From: Ceriagrion tenellum | Lineage: Eukaryota > Arthropoda > Insecta > Odonata > Coenagrionidae | Direction: 5' to 3' | DNA: 64,000 bases | NCBI GenBank assembly: GCA_963169105.1 | Contig: OY720639.1 | Location: forward strand, 89,448,593-89,512,592 | In this document: piece after piece, positions 33,426 to 44,529 of the stretch | Layout: each line of letters starts with the position of its first letter | Position numbering within the stretch: position 1 is the first letter of the stretch | Notes under the pieces: model-generated | What the model saw: the letters and a program-made list of their open reading frames with translations, nothing else | Told to the model about the DNA's origin: nothing | The model's database searches: none | Made by a program: the position numbers and the translations under genes

Positions 33426-34854
33426 CTTAGTGACCGGTATTTTACCTTATGTTGATGATTACAAATGTAATTCTATTTCCCAATTTTTTATCTAAAGGCA
33501 CGAAATATTTTCTGTATGTAATGCGGTTGGTTAGTTCAGCAATAGACAATGAGCGTCGAGAAATTTGCTGGTCCGATAATCGTTCATTTCCTCTTGTCTC
33601 AGCTAATTTGATTCCTCACATCATGACGTTGGCGTGGATTTTTCTGAGCTAAATTGGCAGGTTAATTTCCAATATTGGCTCGGTAAGCCTCGGAGACATA
33701 CTAAGACCCCCCCCCTTGTAATCAGAAAGCGCCCTTGTATGAATGATTGGCCCACGTAATGCCAGCAGGTCCCAGAGATTCAATGTCGTAATTCACTTTT
33801 CAACACTGAGCCCGTGGATTGAAATTTTGGATCTTATTTTCCTTGTTAAATTGGAAAACATATTGCATGGTTAAAGCTGTTTGCGTGGGTGATCTCTCGG
33901 AAGAGGTAATTTATCAAGAGAATGGCTCAATTTTATCATTAATTAATGCATCAATCATTGATTTCAGGACAATACTGGCCTTTACGATTGGCCTGGCCTC
34001 AGGATCACTTTTTCAGATTTACTAAAAGCTTTAATATAGCATTTTTTGTGCAAGTGCGTTTTATCAACTAAATAAAATAGGGTCTATGGGCTAGTTTTAC
34101 TTTAATTCAGCCTTGAAAGAGGTCCCAGAGAGACTTTAACTGAAAAAGAGGATATTTTAACATGGGTTTATATATGAGATTGCTCAAAATACTGCAGAAA
34201 AACATGAATTTAAGCGAGAAAGCAAATACTAGCTTTTGATGAAAATTATTTATAAGAAACGGAAAGTCCTAAGAAATACAATAAAAATAACATATAGACA
34301 TCTTACCATGTATTTGCTGAAGTTTTTAGCGAATTACTGCCGTAATTGAAGTAACGATGCGGTAGTTCCGTACAAATGGTGCTGCATTCGGCTCCTATGG
34401 CTGAAAGAATGTTGTTTTTTTTTTAAATTATTTGTGGAATAATCTGCAAGTTTTGTGTCTTCATTTGGTTTTCAAACAGTAATCTAATCCATCAGTGAAA
34501 GTAGATTTTCTATACTGAGTAAATAATAATGTTTTATATCTGTTTTAACTCACGTGGTCAAGCCAGGGCCACCTAAATTACGTCCTCAATCCCCCTAAGG
34601 ACCCATAATGGAGGGTACCACCGAAGAAAAAATCGTTTGCACCTTCCGACGAATTTTTATTTGATTACCACTCTTAAGGTGTATGTAGTCTGTGTTTCGT
34701 TCCCAGTTGGCACTACTGGAGTGAGCTACCGTGATGCTATGTTGTTGTGTTTCTGTACCTGTTGTTCTCCGCCGGTAATAAACGTATCTAGTCTCGTGAC
34801 GGTTCAATCGGAGATAAGTCTTTCATTTTCTCGATCTGCGACCTCAACAACCAC
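33426..34854. other. unassigned sequence
   Basis: No domain or repeat recognised; a C9 run sits near 33706. Confidence 0.5.
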
Positions 34855-34861
34855 CTAGTTC

Positions 34862-35360
34862 CATTGAATAGTCGACACCATCAGATTTCGGAGCGGTTTC
34901 TGTCCGTGTATTCACATGGTTATAAGGAGGTAGAAGGGGGCGGGGAATTTTAAAAACTTTTTACCTTCTGGTATTTATTCTCCATGTGGAGTTTTATAAA
35001 CATTGATGTCTAAGCTTAATGATGTTGCTTTTCTGAAATCATTGATTGATGAGTTATATAATGATAATGTTCTAGCTATTCATTTACTATATCATCTCTC
35101 ATGGTGTTCGTTCTCCAATCGACTTCATGAAATTCTGCTCAGTTGAGTCGAAGACCATAGTGCTTCAACGCTTGCAGCCGCAACCGAAATAAGAAAACTA
35201 ACCCGTTACACCATTTTAAGGCTCCAAACTATAGCACTTTTGAAAAATATATGACTGAGAGCCCTATGCTATGTACCTGATGATGTCGACTATTCGACGA
35301 AACCGGTCGTACTGTAAATATTCTTCGTAAAACTTACAAAGTTGTATTAATTCCTCAGCA
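34862..35360. repeat. inverted pair of hammerhead family H10, spaced about 390 bp
   Basis: tgaatagtcgacaccatcag (34864) is the inverted counterpart of the H10 core (ctgatgatgtcgactattcg, 35277). The left copy on the minus strand is incomplete. The right copy is followed by a tail ending ttaattcctcagcat near 35355, the same end seen at 13351. Confidence 0.6.
35273..35312 (+). ncRNA. hammerhead ribozyme H10, best-preserved copy
   Basis: Stem I GUAC (35273-35276) with GUAC (35309-35312); CUGAUGA 35277-35283; stem II GUCGA-CUAU-UCGAC (35285-35298); GAAA 35299-35302; palindromic stem III CCGG; UC 35307-35308. Every conserved core base is present. Confidence 0.9.
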
Positions 35361-36322
35361 TTATGGAAGAGTATTATAAAGTTGAAGCTGAAACATTGAA
35401 TTTGGACAGTTTTCCCCCAGAAATATGATTCGTCCTTCATCCTATCATCAGACGGTATCTAATTCTAACTAAGAATGACCATTATCTGTCTTTACTATAC
35501 GAAGTTATTTATATAGAAAAGCCAAAGGGTGGTATATAATGCTTGCATTACATGCTTGTACATGTGATGTAGACGTTGATTTTACGAGATGAAAGTCCAG
35601 GTGAAATCGTCCCTAACGTGGGCTTTGGTCACCAGCATCCAGTTGGAATAAAAACGCGTAAACAACTGAATCGGCTTTCCGGCGCTCGTCGTTTACGCTT
35701 GTGGATGTAGCCTTTTTGGTGTTGGAAGTCTCTTTCTCTCCCTTTTTCCTGTTGTATATTCGTTCTTCTTCTGTCACAAACACGTCCAGCCGCCATATTG
35801 CTATTCAATAGTCAACGAGTTTGGATAGTTAATTTTTCGTCAGCTTAATGCTTGAATTTCAGGCGATGGCTTTTTCCGGAACCAAATTGACTGGCCTGTG
35901 AATCGCGTGCTCAAAACTATTGGAGTGCCCTACCTGCATTTATATTTTACCGTAAGATTTTATCATTGAGAAAAGAATATTCTCTATACTTTGTGGTTGT
36001 AGGGGTTCTCGGCAGAATGTCTTTCTATTTGCATCGAAGAATGGAAAAAAGGGTGCAGTTGTTTACCTTGTTTTTTCCAGACTTGATTATAAGTACATCA
36101 TTGTTTCACTGAGTAAATTTCGGATAAGCTACAATCCTAATTCGTATTTCTGTTTAGATGTTTTTTTACTCATTTTGAATCATTAAGTTTGCATAGTAGG
36201 ATTTATTTTGCTTGCTTTGTTAATATATATTCTCCTATACCACCGGCGAAATTATTCCTACCAATAAATAAAACTTTGTCTTTTGTCACTTAGTCTTTGT
36301 AATCCATGGTTAATTAGTTTTC
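35361..36322. other. unassigned sequence
   Basis: Nothing recognised. Confidence 0.5.
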
Positions 36323-36420
36323 ATTCACCAAACTTTTAAAATAGCACATATTTTATAAAACAGACGCTAGACATACAGTGTCTATTTTATAATACGTGGT
36401 ATTGCAAAAGTTTGGTGAAT
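36323..36420. mobile_element. short palindromic MITE
   Basis: attcaccaaacttttaaaat (36323) pairs with its complement ending at 36420; arms of about 42 bp surround a loop of about 12 bp. No coding sequence. Target duplication not resolved. Confidence 0.75.
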
Positions 36421-36588
36421 ACAAATTTGTTATTCATACAAAATCAACGACGCAGGGGAATACTAGGAAAGAAATTAACCAAACCTCATAAATTCGTTAA
36501 CTGTCGTATTCTGTTAGCTCCTTTGCCTTCCCTCGTTCTTCACGAACTAAAAGGAAAATCGAAAACTATGACCGGAGTGGAATAAATG

Positions 36589-36975
36589 GGTCGGCTTGTT
36601 AAGTTGGCTGGCGCATTGGTCTTTCATGTTTTGGACCAAATTACAATCCAATCAGAGGCGAGGATGTGCGAATTTCAACAGAGAAAAAATCATACGTCTT
36701 GAGCGGGAGGCGGATGATTTTTTCTCTGTGTAAATTCGCACATGTGTGCATTGCGGGTGACTTCGTAATAGTGGAACTCCGTGGCTAGTCCCGGATAGCT
36801 TGAAATTTATCAGAGGCGAGGATATTTTATCGGAATCCCGATCCTTACTGGGGTGCTGCGTGGAGAGCACTTCAAGTGCACTGCTCCGACCCTCGGGTAG
36901 GACGTTAAACTATCACTCCTTGACGGATTATTTTTATTAGTTAGCAGTGACAGTTGCTGGGTTTTCCTCCCCCCT
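36589..36975 (+). mobile_element. tRNA-derived SINE interrupted by a hairpin
   Basis: The 3' part at 36824-36975 (tccttactggggtgctgcgt, gagcacttcaagtgcac, gacgttaaac) matches the SINE at 39290-39594. Its 5' head is at 36589-36652. The body is split at 36666-36809 by an insertion flanked by the 14-bp repeat tcagaggcgaggat. Confidence 0.7.
36666..36809. mobile_element. 144-bp hairpin insertion in the SINE
   Basis: Bordered by tcagaggcgaggat (36652-36665 and 36810-36823). Contains inverted arms: gtgcgaatttcaacagagaa (about 36666) and the complement ending at about 36741. The 14-bp direct repeat could also be a duplicated internal SINE motif. Confidence 0.55.
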
Positions 36976-37976
36976 TCCATCATTCACTAAATAATCAATG
37001 CAAAAACGATATTGTGAGCAGCCACGTGCACGGGTTCAAATATACACTACAAATGGGTAACACGCCTCTGAGATTCGCTTTGAACGAACTTGTTGATGTT
37101 ACTACTTCACTACTGTACTACGAAAGGTGAAATTAAGTGGTTTCTTCCATGTGAATTTCATGACTAAAGGGACCAGAGGTTGACAGTTCAGGTGGTGTGA
37201 AGGTAATTACTCGCAAGCTCAGACACATTTCTTTCTAATGGTAGTACATGCAGTATCTCAGACCGCTTACCTTTATTTCCTAATGTTTCGTTAAATAAAT
37301 ACTGTTGTTAATTTACTCGAATTATGTGCTTAAATTATGATCACTCTGCCACACACCCAATTTCATATGAAATATGACATGAAATAGCGATTTAACTTTT
37401 TTCAAATATGCTGTGCAGCACACCAAACGTGGACTTATACAGATGCATATTGATTTTAAATAAATATCATGATTACCGAAACTATTCATTTGATACTTAA
37501 ATGATCAAACAAATATGAAGGTCCTATTAAATAGATATGAGCGGAAACATTTTTAAATATTTTTTCTGTTTATAGAATGGGATCAGAAATACTTACGTAA
37601 TCGCAGACATGCGGTGTGGGAGATCGCGAAAAATTTTTAAATCAAATTTACTCGAAATTCAGTCGCTGTAAACATTATTTTTGGTAATAAATTCCTTTAG
37701 TACAATCGAATTTGAAGGTTCTATAATTAGTCTAAATCACAAATTAGGCGGAGATAGAAAAAAGCTATGCTACAAATCAATTCGATCTGAGAGACTGTGA
37801 GTGTGTGATTACGAGTTATCCTTAACCCTCTAAGGAAGGGCGAGTCCAATTTGTTACGTTTCAATATCATTGAAATATCTGCTTTCTAAGAGGATTTTCC
37901 ATTTAGCTGATGCGCAAGATAGAATTGTAACACTTTGGATTCAATGTGTAGAAAGTTGCGTCTCTTTCGGCGGTTT
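36976..37976. other. unassigned AT-rich sequence
   Basis: Nothing recognised. Confidence 0.5.
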
Positions 37977-38058
37977 GTCAAACATTTTTGAATAGATGGT
38001 AATGTTGAAGTACACCTTCCTCCTGTCAAACTTTTTTGAATAAATGGTAATGCTGATA
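37977..38058 (+). repeat. two direct copies of a 32-bp unit
   Basis: gtcaaacatttttgaatag with atggtaatgttga at 37977 recurs, slightly changed, at 38027-38058. Confidence 0.7.
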
Positions 38059-38084
38059 ATATTATTATATAAAGCATACTTACA

Positions 38085-38152
38085 TGCCAATCACGCCGTT
38101 CCCTTCCGGGGTAGGCACAGTCACAAAGTTTCACTCATAAATACATATTTGT
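38085..38152 (-). mobile_element. LINE 3' terminal fragment
   Basis: Complement of the end of the RTE-like copy at 51735-51785 (shared ctaccccggaagggaacggc). Only the last 65 bp or so is present. Confidence 0.65.
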
Positions 38153-38396
38153 AAACCTAACCATGCTTCAATAATCTCCTCCATGCTGACCTATCCTTGC
38201 AAAAATCCTATCCTTTTTTATGTAAAGTATTATTTTAAATTAAATATATTCAATAAAAATACGTCACATTTCAAAATAAATGTTATTATGAAATAAATTG
38301 CAATTAAAAAAATCTTAATCGGCTCTTTCAAAATCTAATATAGTAGCAGTATTTTTTCAAGCTGATATTTCATAATTCCGTCCATAGACAGTTAAA

Positions 38397-38620
38397 AAAA
38401 TCCGCCTCTGCCGGAATCCGAACCCTCACCCTCGGGATGGGAATCACATACTGTGCCCTGTATTCAAACAAATACCCGATCCTCGCCGGCTTCGTCCTTG
38501 AATGTGATTTAATGATCGACATTATAGTAGGCTGCATGATACTTCGTCGATGAAGTATTCAAAATGGTGAAGTGACCTTGGCTGTCGGTTGCGTCCCCGA
38601 AATAGCCCCACTGGTGCGAA
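38397..38620 (-). mobile_element. tRNA-like SINE head with a SINE tail beside it
   Basis: On the minus strand ggttcggattccggc is a B-box-like site at about 38428. The plus-strand piece gaccttggctgtcggttgc (about 38573) matches the 3' part of the SINE at 39290-39594, so two oppositely oriented fragments seem joined. Confidence 0.5.
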
Positions 38621-38990
38621 GAGAACTGCGCCTCAGCGGCTTTAACTGTGCGAATTTCAATTGTCCTCTCTCACTCGCCGCCGGGGCTATTTACGGTGAG
38701 TGATTACCCTGGGGAGGAAAGCGATCGAGTGGGGGAAACAGCGCACGGTTCTCGCTGGATGGACAGTTTTGGAGTGGCATTCCATGAGCGAGTTAACACG
38801 TTAGTCCTTTCATCCTCCCTCGCGCGCGTAGTGACCCCTGCATGCCGCGATCTTCCCCGTCGGATACGGCACGCGTAGTAGTAATTCGAGCTAACGCCTC
38901 AGCCAGCACGTGACGAATGATCCGATGCTGTGAAACATTGTTTCGCTCACTGTGACAACCACCGTTGATCTCCTGGGGATCTATTTTTAG
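38621..38990. other. CpG-rich segment, unassigned
   Basis: Clearly richer in G+C and CpG than its surroundings. Contains ttacggtgagtgat (38690), a splice-donor-like GGTGAGT. A 76-codon frame at 38648-38878 has no known motif. Candidate host promoter or first exon, unproven. Confidence 0.3.
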
Positions 38991-39149
38991 TTAGACATTC
39001 TGTACCTTTTGATAGTTTCTCATGAATGCTCCCTTTCACTTTATCTGTCAACATTAAAATTTTTAAACGAACGGCCACGTTTTGTGTCAGTGCTTGCGGA
39101 CAAGCCTTGTTAAACATTTAATTCAAAAACCTATAATTTTCATAATTTA

Positions 39150-40035
39150 TTTTCATGTTACATTCTGAGAGAACTTGGATCATCGCGTTTTGTGACCATA
39201 GAAGATTTCACGAATTCCCGCTACGACAGCGATGTCATCTGCGAAGCGTAGTATGATTATTTCCTCTCCCTTATACTTAATTCGGTTCAGGGGGATCGGG
39301 TTGGTGTGGAGGTTAGAGTACTGGCTAACCGTACGGACGGTCAGGGTTCAAATTCCTGCAGAGGAGGATGATTTCCAGTGGAAACCCGATCCGTACTTGA
39401 GTGTGTTGTGGAGGGCACTTAAAGTACAGTACTCCGTCTGTCAGATGAGGCGTTAAACCGTGGTCCCCTTGACGCCTATCGTCAAGAGCAGGCTAATGCC
39501 GACGCCGGGTTTCTATCCACCCTTCCTCCCTTACCTGTCCCCTATGGCACAAATGACCTTAGCTGTCGGTTGCCTTCCCAAATGTCCAATCCAATTAATT
39601 CGGTTCAATCCAATTTTTTGTGCTCCTATTATTGCCTCCTCCAAGAATGCTTATCAGCGCTGGAGAGAGGTTGAATCCTTGTCATATTATTTCGTTAATT
39701 CTAATCTTTCATTCGCATCATGACGACTTTCTCCTCGCCTAGGTGGTAGATTATTCTTCTGTCGTTGCAATCTATTCTGAGTTTATCCAAGAGCTGAATC
39801 ATCCTGTTCCACACTCCAGAAAGTGTCGTTGAAGGCTTTTCCAAGTACACAAATGGCATATACCAACAGCGGCTTTTCCGCATGCATTGATTTCTCTACC
39901 ATTACTCTCTGGCAGAATATTTCCCTCCTGACTCTTATGTTCTTCCTAAATCCAAATTGGTTTTCTTTGAGGTTATCAATTATTTCTTACAGATTATTCA
40001 TGATCTTGATTCCAAGAGCTTTGATGATATTTCTG
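39150..40035 (-). pseudogene. RTE-like reverse transcriptase fragment
   Basis: Minus-strand order: NLKENQFGFRKN near 39980-39940 (RT motif before the first catalytic aspartate), REIFCQRVMVEKSMHAEKPL, then VYLEKPSTTLSGVWNRMIQL and DKLRIDCNDRRIIYHLGEEK down to about 39720. The second catalytic box, FADDIAVVAGI, lies at about 39245-39215, beyond the SINE insertion. RTE RTs have E.QFGFR...T.......E...K.K.....F.DLEKAFD and FADD. Here the first box reads YLEKPSTT instead of DLEKAFD, so the first catalytic aspartate is lost. Frame changes and a SINE insertion make this inactive. Confidence 0.75.
39290..39594 (+). mobile_element. tRNA-derived SINE with 13-bp target duplication
   Basis: Flanked by ttaattcggttca (39277-39289 and 39595-39607) inside the RTE fragment. 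A box-like tggtgtggaggttagagt (39300), B box ggttcaaattcc (39345). About 305 bp long, no poly(A). Related fragments are at 36589 and 38573. Confidence 0.9.
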
Positions 40036-40039
40036 TTGG

Positions 40040-40240
40040 AATATTCTGCTATCTTGGTCAATTGATCATTTTTACCATAATAGTTTGGCTCTAGCGGAAT
40101 GTTTTGAACGTCTGGCAAAAAAATGTCTACATCAAACTTTTGTAAATGATTTATTCTACATTTTTCCCTTCGATCAGATAGAGGTTCCCATCCCAAATAC
40201 CTCAACAATTTAGTTTCAGACCGGAGGAATGCAGGTGTTG
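40040..40240 (-). pseudogene. CR1/L2-like LINE tail joined to the RTE fragment
   Basis: Minus-strand frame: RSETKLLRYLGWEPLSDRRE, FDVDIFLPDVQNIPLEPNYY and NDQLTKIAEYSNRN, the CR1/L2 C-terminal tail. It passes without a stop into the RTE motif at 40030, so two different LINEs have been joined at this point. Confidence 0.7.
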
Positions 40241-40610
40241 GAATCGCACAGAAGAATGAATGTGGCAAGAGAGTGAAGTCAATCCGGCAACATAGCGTGT
40301 GGAACCTCATGGTGAAGCTGGAAGCTGGAAGTCTACAAACACCGTCATGACTCAGGTCTACATACTGACGTTCAGGTACATGGAATGAAGAAATTGAAGA
40401 AGTGTATGCACTAATGGAAGAGGTCCTCGGAGTGTTGTAGTGAAAGATGATGAAAACTGAGCCAGGGTTGGACACGAAAATTCTGACGGAGAAAGTAGTA
40501 GAGAAAGTTCCTAAAGAGCCGTTGATAGGAAACTAAAGAGAACAGAAGGAATATGGAGTACCTGGGAAATAAGAGGGCCGACACCAAGCAGCGATGAATA
40601 ACGCAGATTC
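40235..40610 (+). pseudogene. RTE-like AP-endonuclease fragment
   Basis: Plus-strand reading resembles the EN domain of RTE/Jockey LINEs: a GVGIAQKNE motif near 40255, then WNEEIEEVYALMEEVLGVL (about 40380-40440) that in the family precedes the GDFNA box, lost here to stops. The endonuclease nicks target DNA. It lies opposite in strand to the RT at 39150-40035, so it is not the same copy. Confidence 0.6.
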
Positions 40611-40620
40611 GGTAACTTAA

Positions 40621-40665
40621 GTTAGTTTGAGCGAAATATCATTCTACTTAGAAATCAATGAATTT
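40621..40665 (+). mobile_element. TTAA-MITE 5' end fragment
   Basis: TTAA (40617-40620) followed by gttagtttgagcgaaatatc, matching the terminus of the elements at 41094 and 53431, cut off at the LINE-B start. Confidence 0.7.
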
Positions 40666-40985
40666 AGTTGCTTGAGAAATTCAAAACTGGTGTGTTTCAG
40701 AGCGACATAGAAAATATCATTTTTATGCCACACAACATTTCTAGGTCCGAAAGAAGCGATAAAATTAGAGAGAAACGTTGCCGAACATATGGGTACCAAA
40801 TTTCGTTCTTTCCGCACACAATCACTAATAAAAGCTGAGCCCTACTTAAAATACTCCCATGATACACTTAACTTTTTTTTTGATTTGACCTCCCAAAATC
40901 TTACCCTTAACACGGCTGGTGTCTGAACACCCTCTGTCGCACGCTCATAAGGCAGCTCGCTGGGAAGTATGTAGATATATCCTGT
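40666..40985 (+). mobile_element. LINE-B 3' end, plus strand
   Basis: Reads FQSDIENIIFMPHNISRSER, DKIREKRCRTYGYQ and ISFFPHTI. Then the 3' UTR down to a decayed terminal hairpin (accctctgtcgcacgctcat) and tatgtagatatat tail. Confidence 0.75.
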
Positions 40986-41093
40986 ATTTGTCCATTCTGG
41001 CTGATGTACCCCTCCCCGTAGTCCCCATCCGGATACACAATCGGGGGGCTATCTTCTCTCTTAATTATTTACCGTCCTCCGCAGTCATATTAT

Positions 41094-41647
41094 GGTAGTC
41101 CGAGCGAAACATCATTTTACATAGAAATCAATGAGTTTGGTCTCATTCTAAAAAACGATATTTCACCTATCCAATGACACCAAAATTTTACCCCTTATCA
41201 CATTACTTTTGGATATATTTGCCAAAAAATACCAGCCCTTTTACATGGGAAACTGTATGTGTATGCACTTCAGAGAGACATTATTTACAAAATGCGGTAT
41301 TTCTAGCACTTAGATGTCGTAAAAAAAACTAACATGTGTAGTTTGTATGTTTTCTCAACTATATTTGAAAATTAATCATATTGTGACCGCAGTAAATTCT
41401 TCAGGATCACAAAAGAATTCCGTTTTGAAGGATTTTCAAACGCACCGCGCGAAAAAAAATGCTTCAAGTTAAAGTCGTATTGAGATATTTTCATTGAAAT
41501 AATTACAATTTCTGCCATATAAAACTATATGATTGCACCATTAGTAAAGCAAAATTTAATTCATGTGGCCTACAAGTGGTGCAATTACAACATACAATTC
41601 GAATATGGTTTTTATTATGACTAGAGAACTATCTTGCTCGGACTATC
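41094..41647 (+). mobile_element. TTAA-type MITE, tandem unit 1
   Basis: Starts ggtagtccgagcg (41094) and ends with the inverted ctcggactatc (41647). Both ends form a terminal inverted repeat beginning GGTAGTYYGAGC. The 3' side joins unit 2 through one shared TTAA (41648-41651); the 5' side has TTAT (41090-41093). 554 bp. No transposase. TTAA specificity suggests the piggyBac or Kolobok superfamily. Confidence 0.85.
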
Positions 41648-41651
41648 TTAA

Positions 41652-42200
41652 GGTAGTTTGAGTGAAATATCATTTTACCTTGAAATTAATGAATTTGATC
41701 TCATTTTAAAGAAAAATATCTAACCCTTTTAATGACACCAAAAATTCAACCCCTTGCTACATCACTTTCGGAGATATTTGCCAAAAAATACCAGCCCTTA
41801 TACATGGGAAATGGTACGAGTATGCACTCCAGAGAGAAATTTATAAAATGAGGAATTTCTGACTCTTAGGTGTAAAAAAACTAACAGCGTGTAGTTTGTA
41901 TGTTTTCTCAACTATTTTTGAAAATTTATTATGTTGTCACCGCAATAGGTTCTTGGGTATCACATAAAACCTTCCGTTTTGAAGGAGTTTAAAACTCACC
42001 GTGCGAAAAAAATGAGTCACATTATAAACTTATTTAGATATTTTTATTTAATTACTGGTCATTTCTGTCCTATGAAACTATATTAATGCACCATTTCTAA
42101 TGAATTATTTAATTCATGTGTCCTACAGCTGGTGAAATTTAAACGTATAATTCGTATATGGTCTCTATTTTGACTAGGGAACTATCTGGCTCGGACTACC
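41652..42200 (+). mobile_element. TTAA-type MITE, tandem unit 2
   Basis: 549 bp, bounded by TTAA at 41648-41651 and 42201-42204, starting ggtagtttgagtg and ending gctcggactacc. It is similar to unit 1 over its whole length. Confidence 0.9.
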
Positions 42201-42204
42201 TTAA

Positions 42205-43020
42205 CACATCAAATCTTTTCTTGTGTTACACAGTACACGATGAAAGATTCAACCTTGAACATGTACCAGTTTCATTAGTCTAGGATAGATAGGTAGAGTG
42301 TCCAGCTTAGGTGAATGGGTAAAGATTTCGCCCTCTTGATTAAATCGTCTCCCAGCTCAGATTTTGTAACTCTGTTTGGTATTTCAGCGTCATTCCACGA
42401 TATTATTTTAAGTGAAGTAATTTTCCTTACGGTATTTCCAAAAGTGACCATTCAGTTACATCTTGAACGGTCTACTCACTTTTTACTTTTTCTGATTCAA
42501 TGAAAAATGGATCGGTATTTTTTTTTCAATCAATTAGGAGAATAAGATATTGAATATAGAAGATAGATAGTAGATAGAAGATATAGAAGATAGATAGAAA
42601 ATAGAAGATAGTGGCGTGAAATATTTAAACTTTTATTTTTATTTTATCTGGAAGAAATTAGTCGGGAAATTCATATAATGACTGGAATTATTGATGTGGG
42701 TTCGTCCATAAAGGGGAAGCTGTAAGTAGTTAGCTAAGATGGTTTAGACGAAATGACAACGCAATATGATTTATGGGAAGTCATGTAATTCACTTCCTGA
42801 TATAGAATATCTTGTGTGAATAAGGAACATGCGATCTGATGATCTTCTTTTGCAGTGACTTCCACTAAGCTCTTGGTCAACTATGATTCAGATTTTATCA
42901 TAATGACGCGGGGTATGACCCCGTCTCGTATCATGTGTCAGCATTCCATCATTGATGGCTGGTACTTCAAATAGAATGCTTGCTGCTGTTAATTTTCATC
43001 GAACGTCACATATTCCTCTG
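42205..43020. other. unassigned sequence with a (GATA)-rich microsatellite
   Basis: 42547-42612 is an imperfect agata/gaagata repeat. Otherwise nothing recognised. Confidence 0.6.
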
Positions 43021-43024
43021 TATA

Positions 43025-43271
43025 TCCACAACACCAGCCGTGTAAAGATATGAGGGATAAGGTTTTGGGAGGAGAAATGGTGACATCTATTATGGGAGTG
43101 TATTTAATGGAGCTCAGTTTTTATTGTGGTTGCTCATTGTGCTCCGAAAGAACGAGTTTCTGTACCCATCTGTTCGGCAGTGTATTATTCTTATTTTATC
43201 GCAGACCAGTCAGACCTAGAGGTGTAGTGAAATACGCTAGTTCTGAATTTCTCAAGCAAACGTTGCCTAGT
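43025..43271 (-). mobile_element. LINE-B 3' end, first part
   Basis: Minus-strand copy matching 55910-56210 (gtgtaaagatatgagggata, gacctagaggtgtagtga). It lacks the terminal hairpin and is interrupted at 43264-43271 by copy 2 of the 470-bp repeat. Confidence 0.65.
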
Positions 43272-43744
43272 ACATGCGCAATGCGTTGTCGAGACCTATT
43301 GAGGGGTGGGATGTACTCACTTTTTGACCAGAATTGGTCCGATTTGACCCTCCATGGGTCCGGTGATCCTCACCCCGATGACATACGTCGGCAGACCGCA
43401 CGGCGGCAACCCGTAAAGTGGGTCAGAGAGACACCCCATCCCAAATATTTGGGCAACGGGCTCACAGAGATGTGCGGTAGGCTCTTGCGAAAGCGGAGCC
43501 GACGGTAACTCGTCTTTGTTGTTTGGGGGAACCAAACTAACACGAGCACTTCGGGGAGGCGGAGGCCCAATAGAGGTCCTTTTGACCTCTATCCGCCTCA
43601 TTGGTGTCGGCCTCGAAGGGGCTGCGGTTGCGCTAACCTTCCCATCCCATCCCTTCCTTCCGCCTCTTCCTAGTCCCTGGGTATAAGCGAAAGCTTCCAG
43701 ACCGGGGACGGAAGTTGTAGTCCTGCGGCGAGAGCCGAAACGCC
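43272..43744 (-). mobile_element. 470-bp GC-rich dispersed repeat, copy 2
   Basis: Inverted relative to copy 1 (25896-26365). Flanked by tgcctagt at 43264-43271 and 43745-43752. It contains the same blocks as copy 1 in the same order. Confidence 0.75.
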
Positions 43745-43752
43745 TGCCTAGT

Positions 43753-44110
43753 GCGCAGCCTCTGAGTCCTATTGGCTCACAACTTTATCCCTCTAAAAGC
43801 TTAGACACACTATATTAGCTCGTAGTAGTTTTTAATCAAGCGCTCAGCTTCACTTTGTACCTTATTAATTTGTTTGGATAAATCTTTCTATTCAGATTCC
43901 AAAATGCTCGCGGCGTATTCGAGGTGTGGCCTAACCAGAGCGAAGTAGCATCTTTCTTTAATTATTTCATCCGAGGACCTTCCTATTGTACGCTTAACAA
44001 AACCTATTTTCTCTAATACTGTGCCACATATGTTTCGTATGTGTGTTCCTTACGATATATTAGAAGTTAAATTTATTCCAGGTTACTTCAACTTTGACTA
44101 GGTTTGTAGT
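43753..44110 (-). pseudogene. LINE-B RT end, second part
   Basis: Continues the interrupted LINE-B copy. tcgcggcgtattcgaggtgt (about 43910) is the complement of the EYA..I.D RT-end motif, followed upstream by a VKRTIGR-like segment near 43985. Confidence 0.6.
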
Positions 44111-44529
44111 TTCCTCGAAACACTTGACGCATTTTTCAAAACTTCTCATGACAAATCGAGTGCAAATTTCGGCGTTTTGAAGAACCTTCTCTCATTTCCC
44201 TTGGTTATATTTGCATGTCCTTGTAATTTTTAAAAGTAAATTTTCAATACGTATGGAATAAAAACAGTGTCTCTGTCTTAAAAGCTTTAGAGTCCTGAAA
44301 AGCTGTCGCCACTTACAACTCAAGAGATACATTAGGCATGCTATTCCGTGTCGTTTTTTCAGAGCTGTGTAATCTTGAAATGTTCGGCCGTTTAATTGAC
44401 GGTGTACTACTCCTGTGCCGCAATTAGATGCCTATTTCTGATGCATCGATCCATCCTTGTCTTGAGTCGAGCACACTGTATTTTCGTGCTTGCTGATCAT
44501 TTAAGTTGGCTTCGGAGCATATCATTGGT
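44111..44529. other. unassigned sequence
   Basis: Nothing recognised. Confidence 0.5.

Noticed and set aside
42547..42612. GATA-rich stretch as a regulatory cluster
   Set aside because: Imperfect microsatellite; no gene nearby to regulate.
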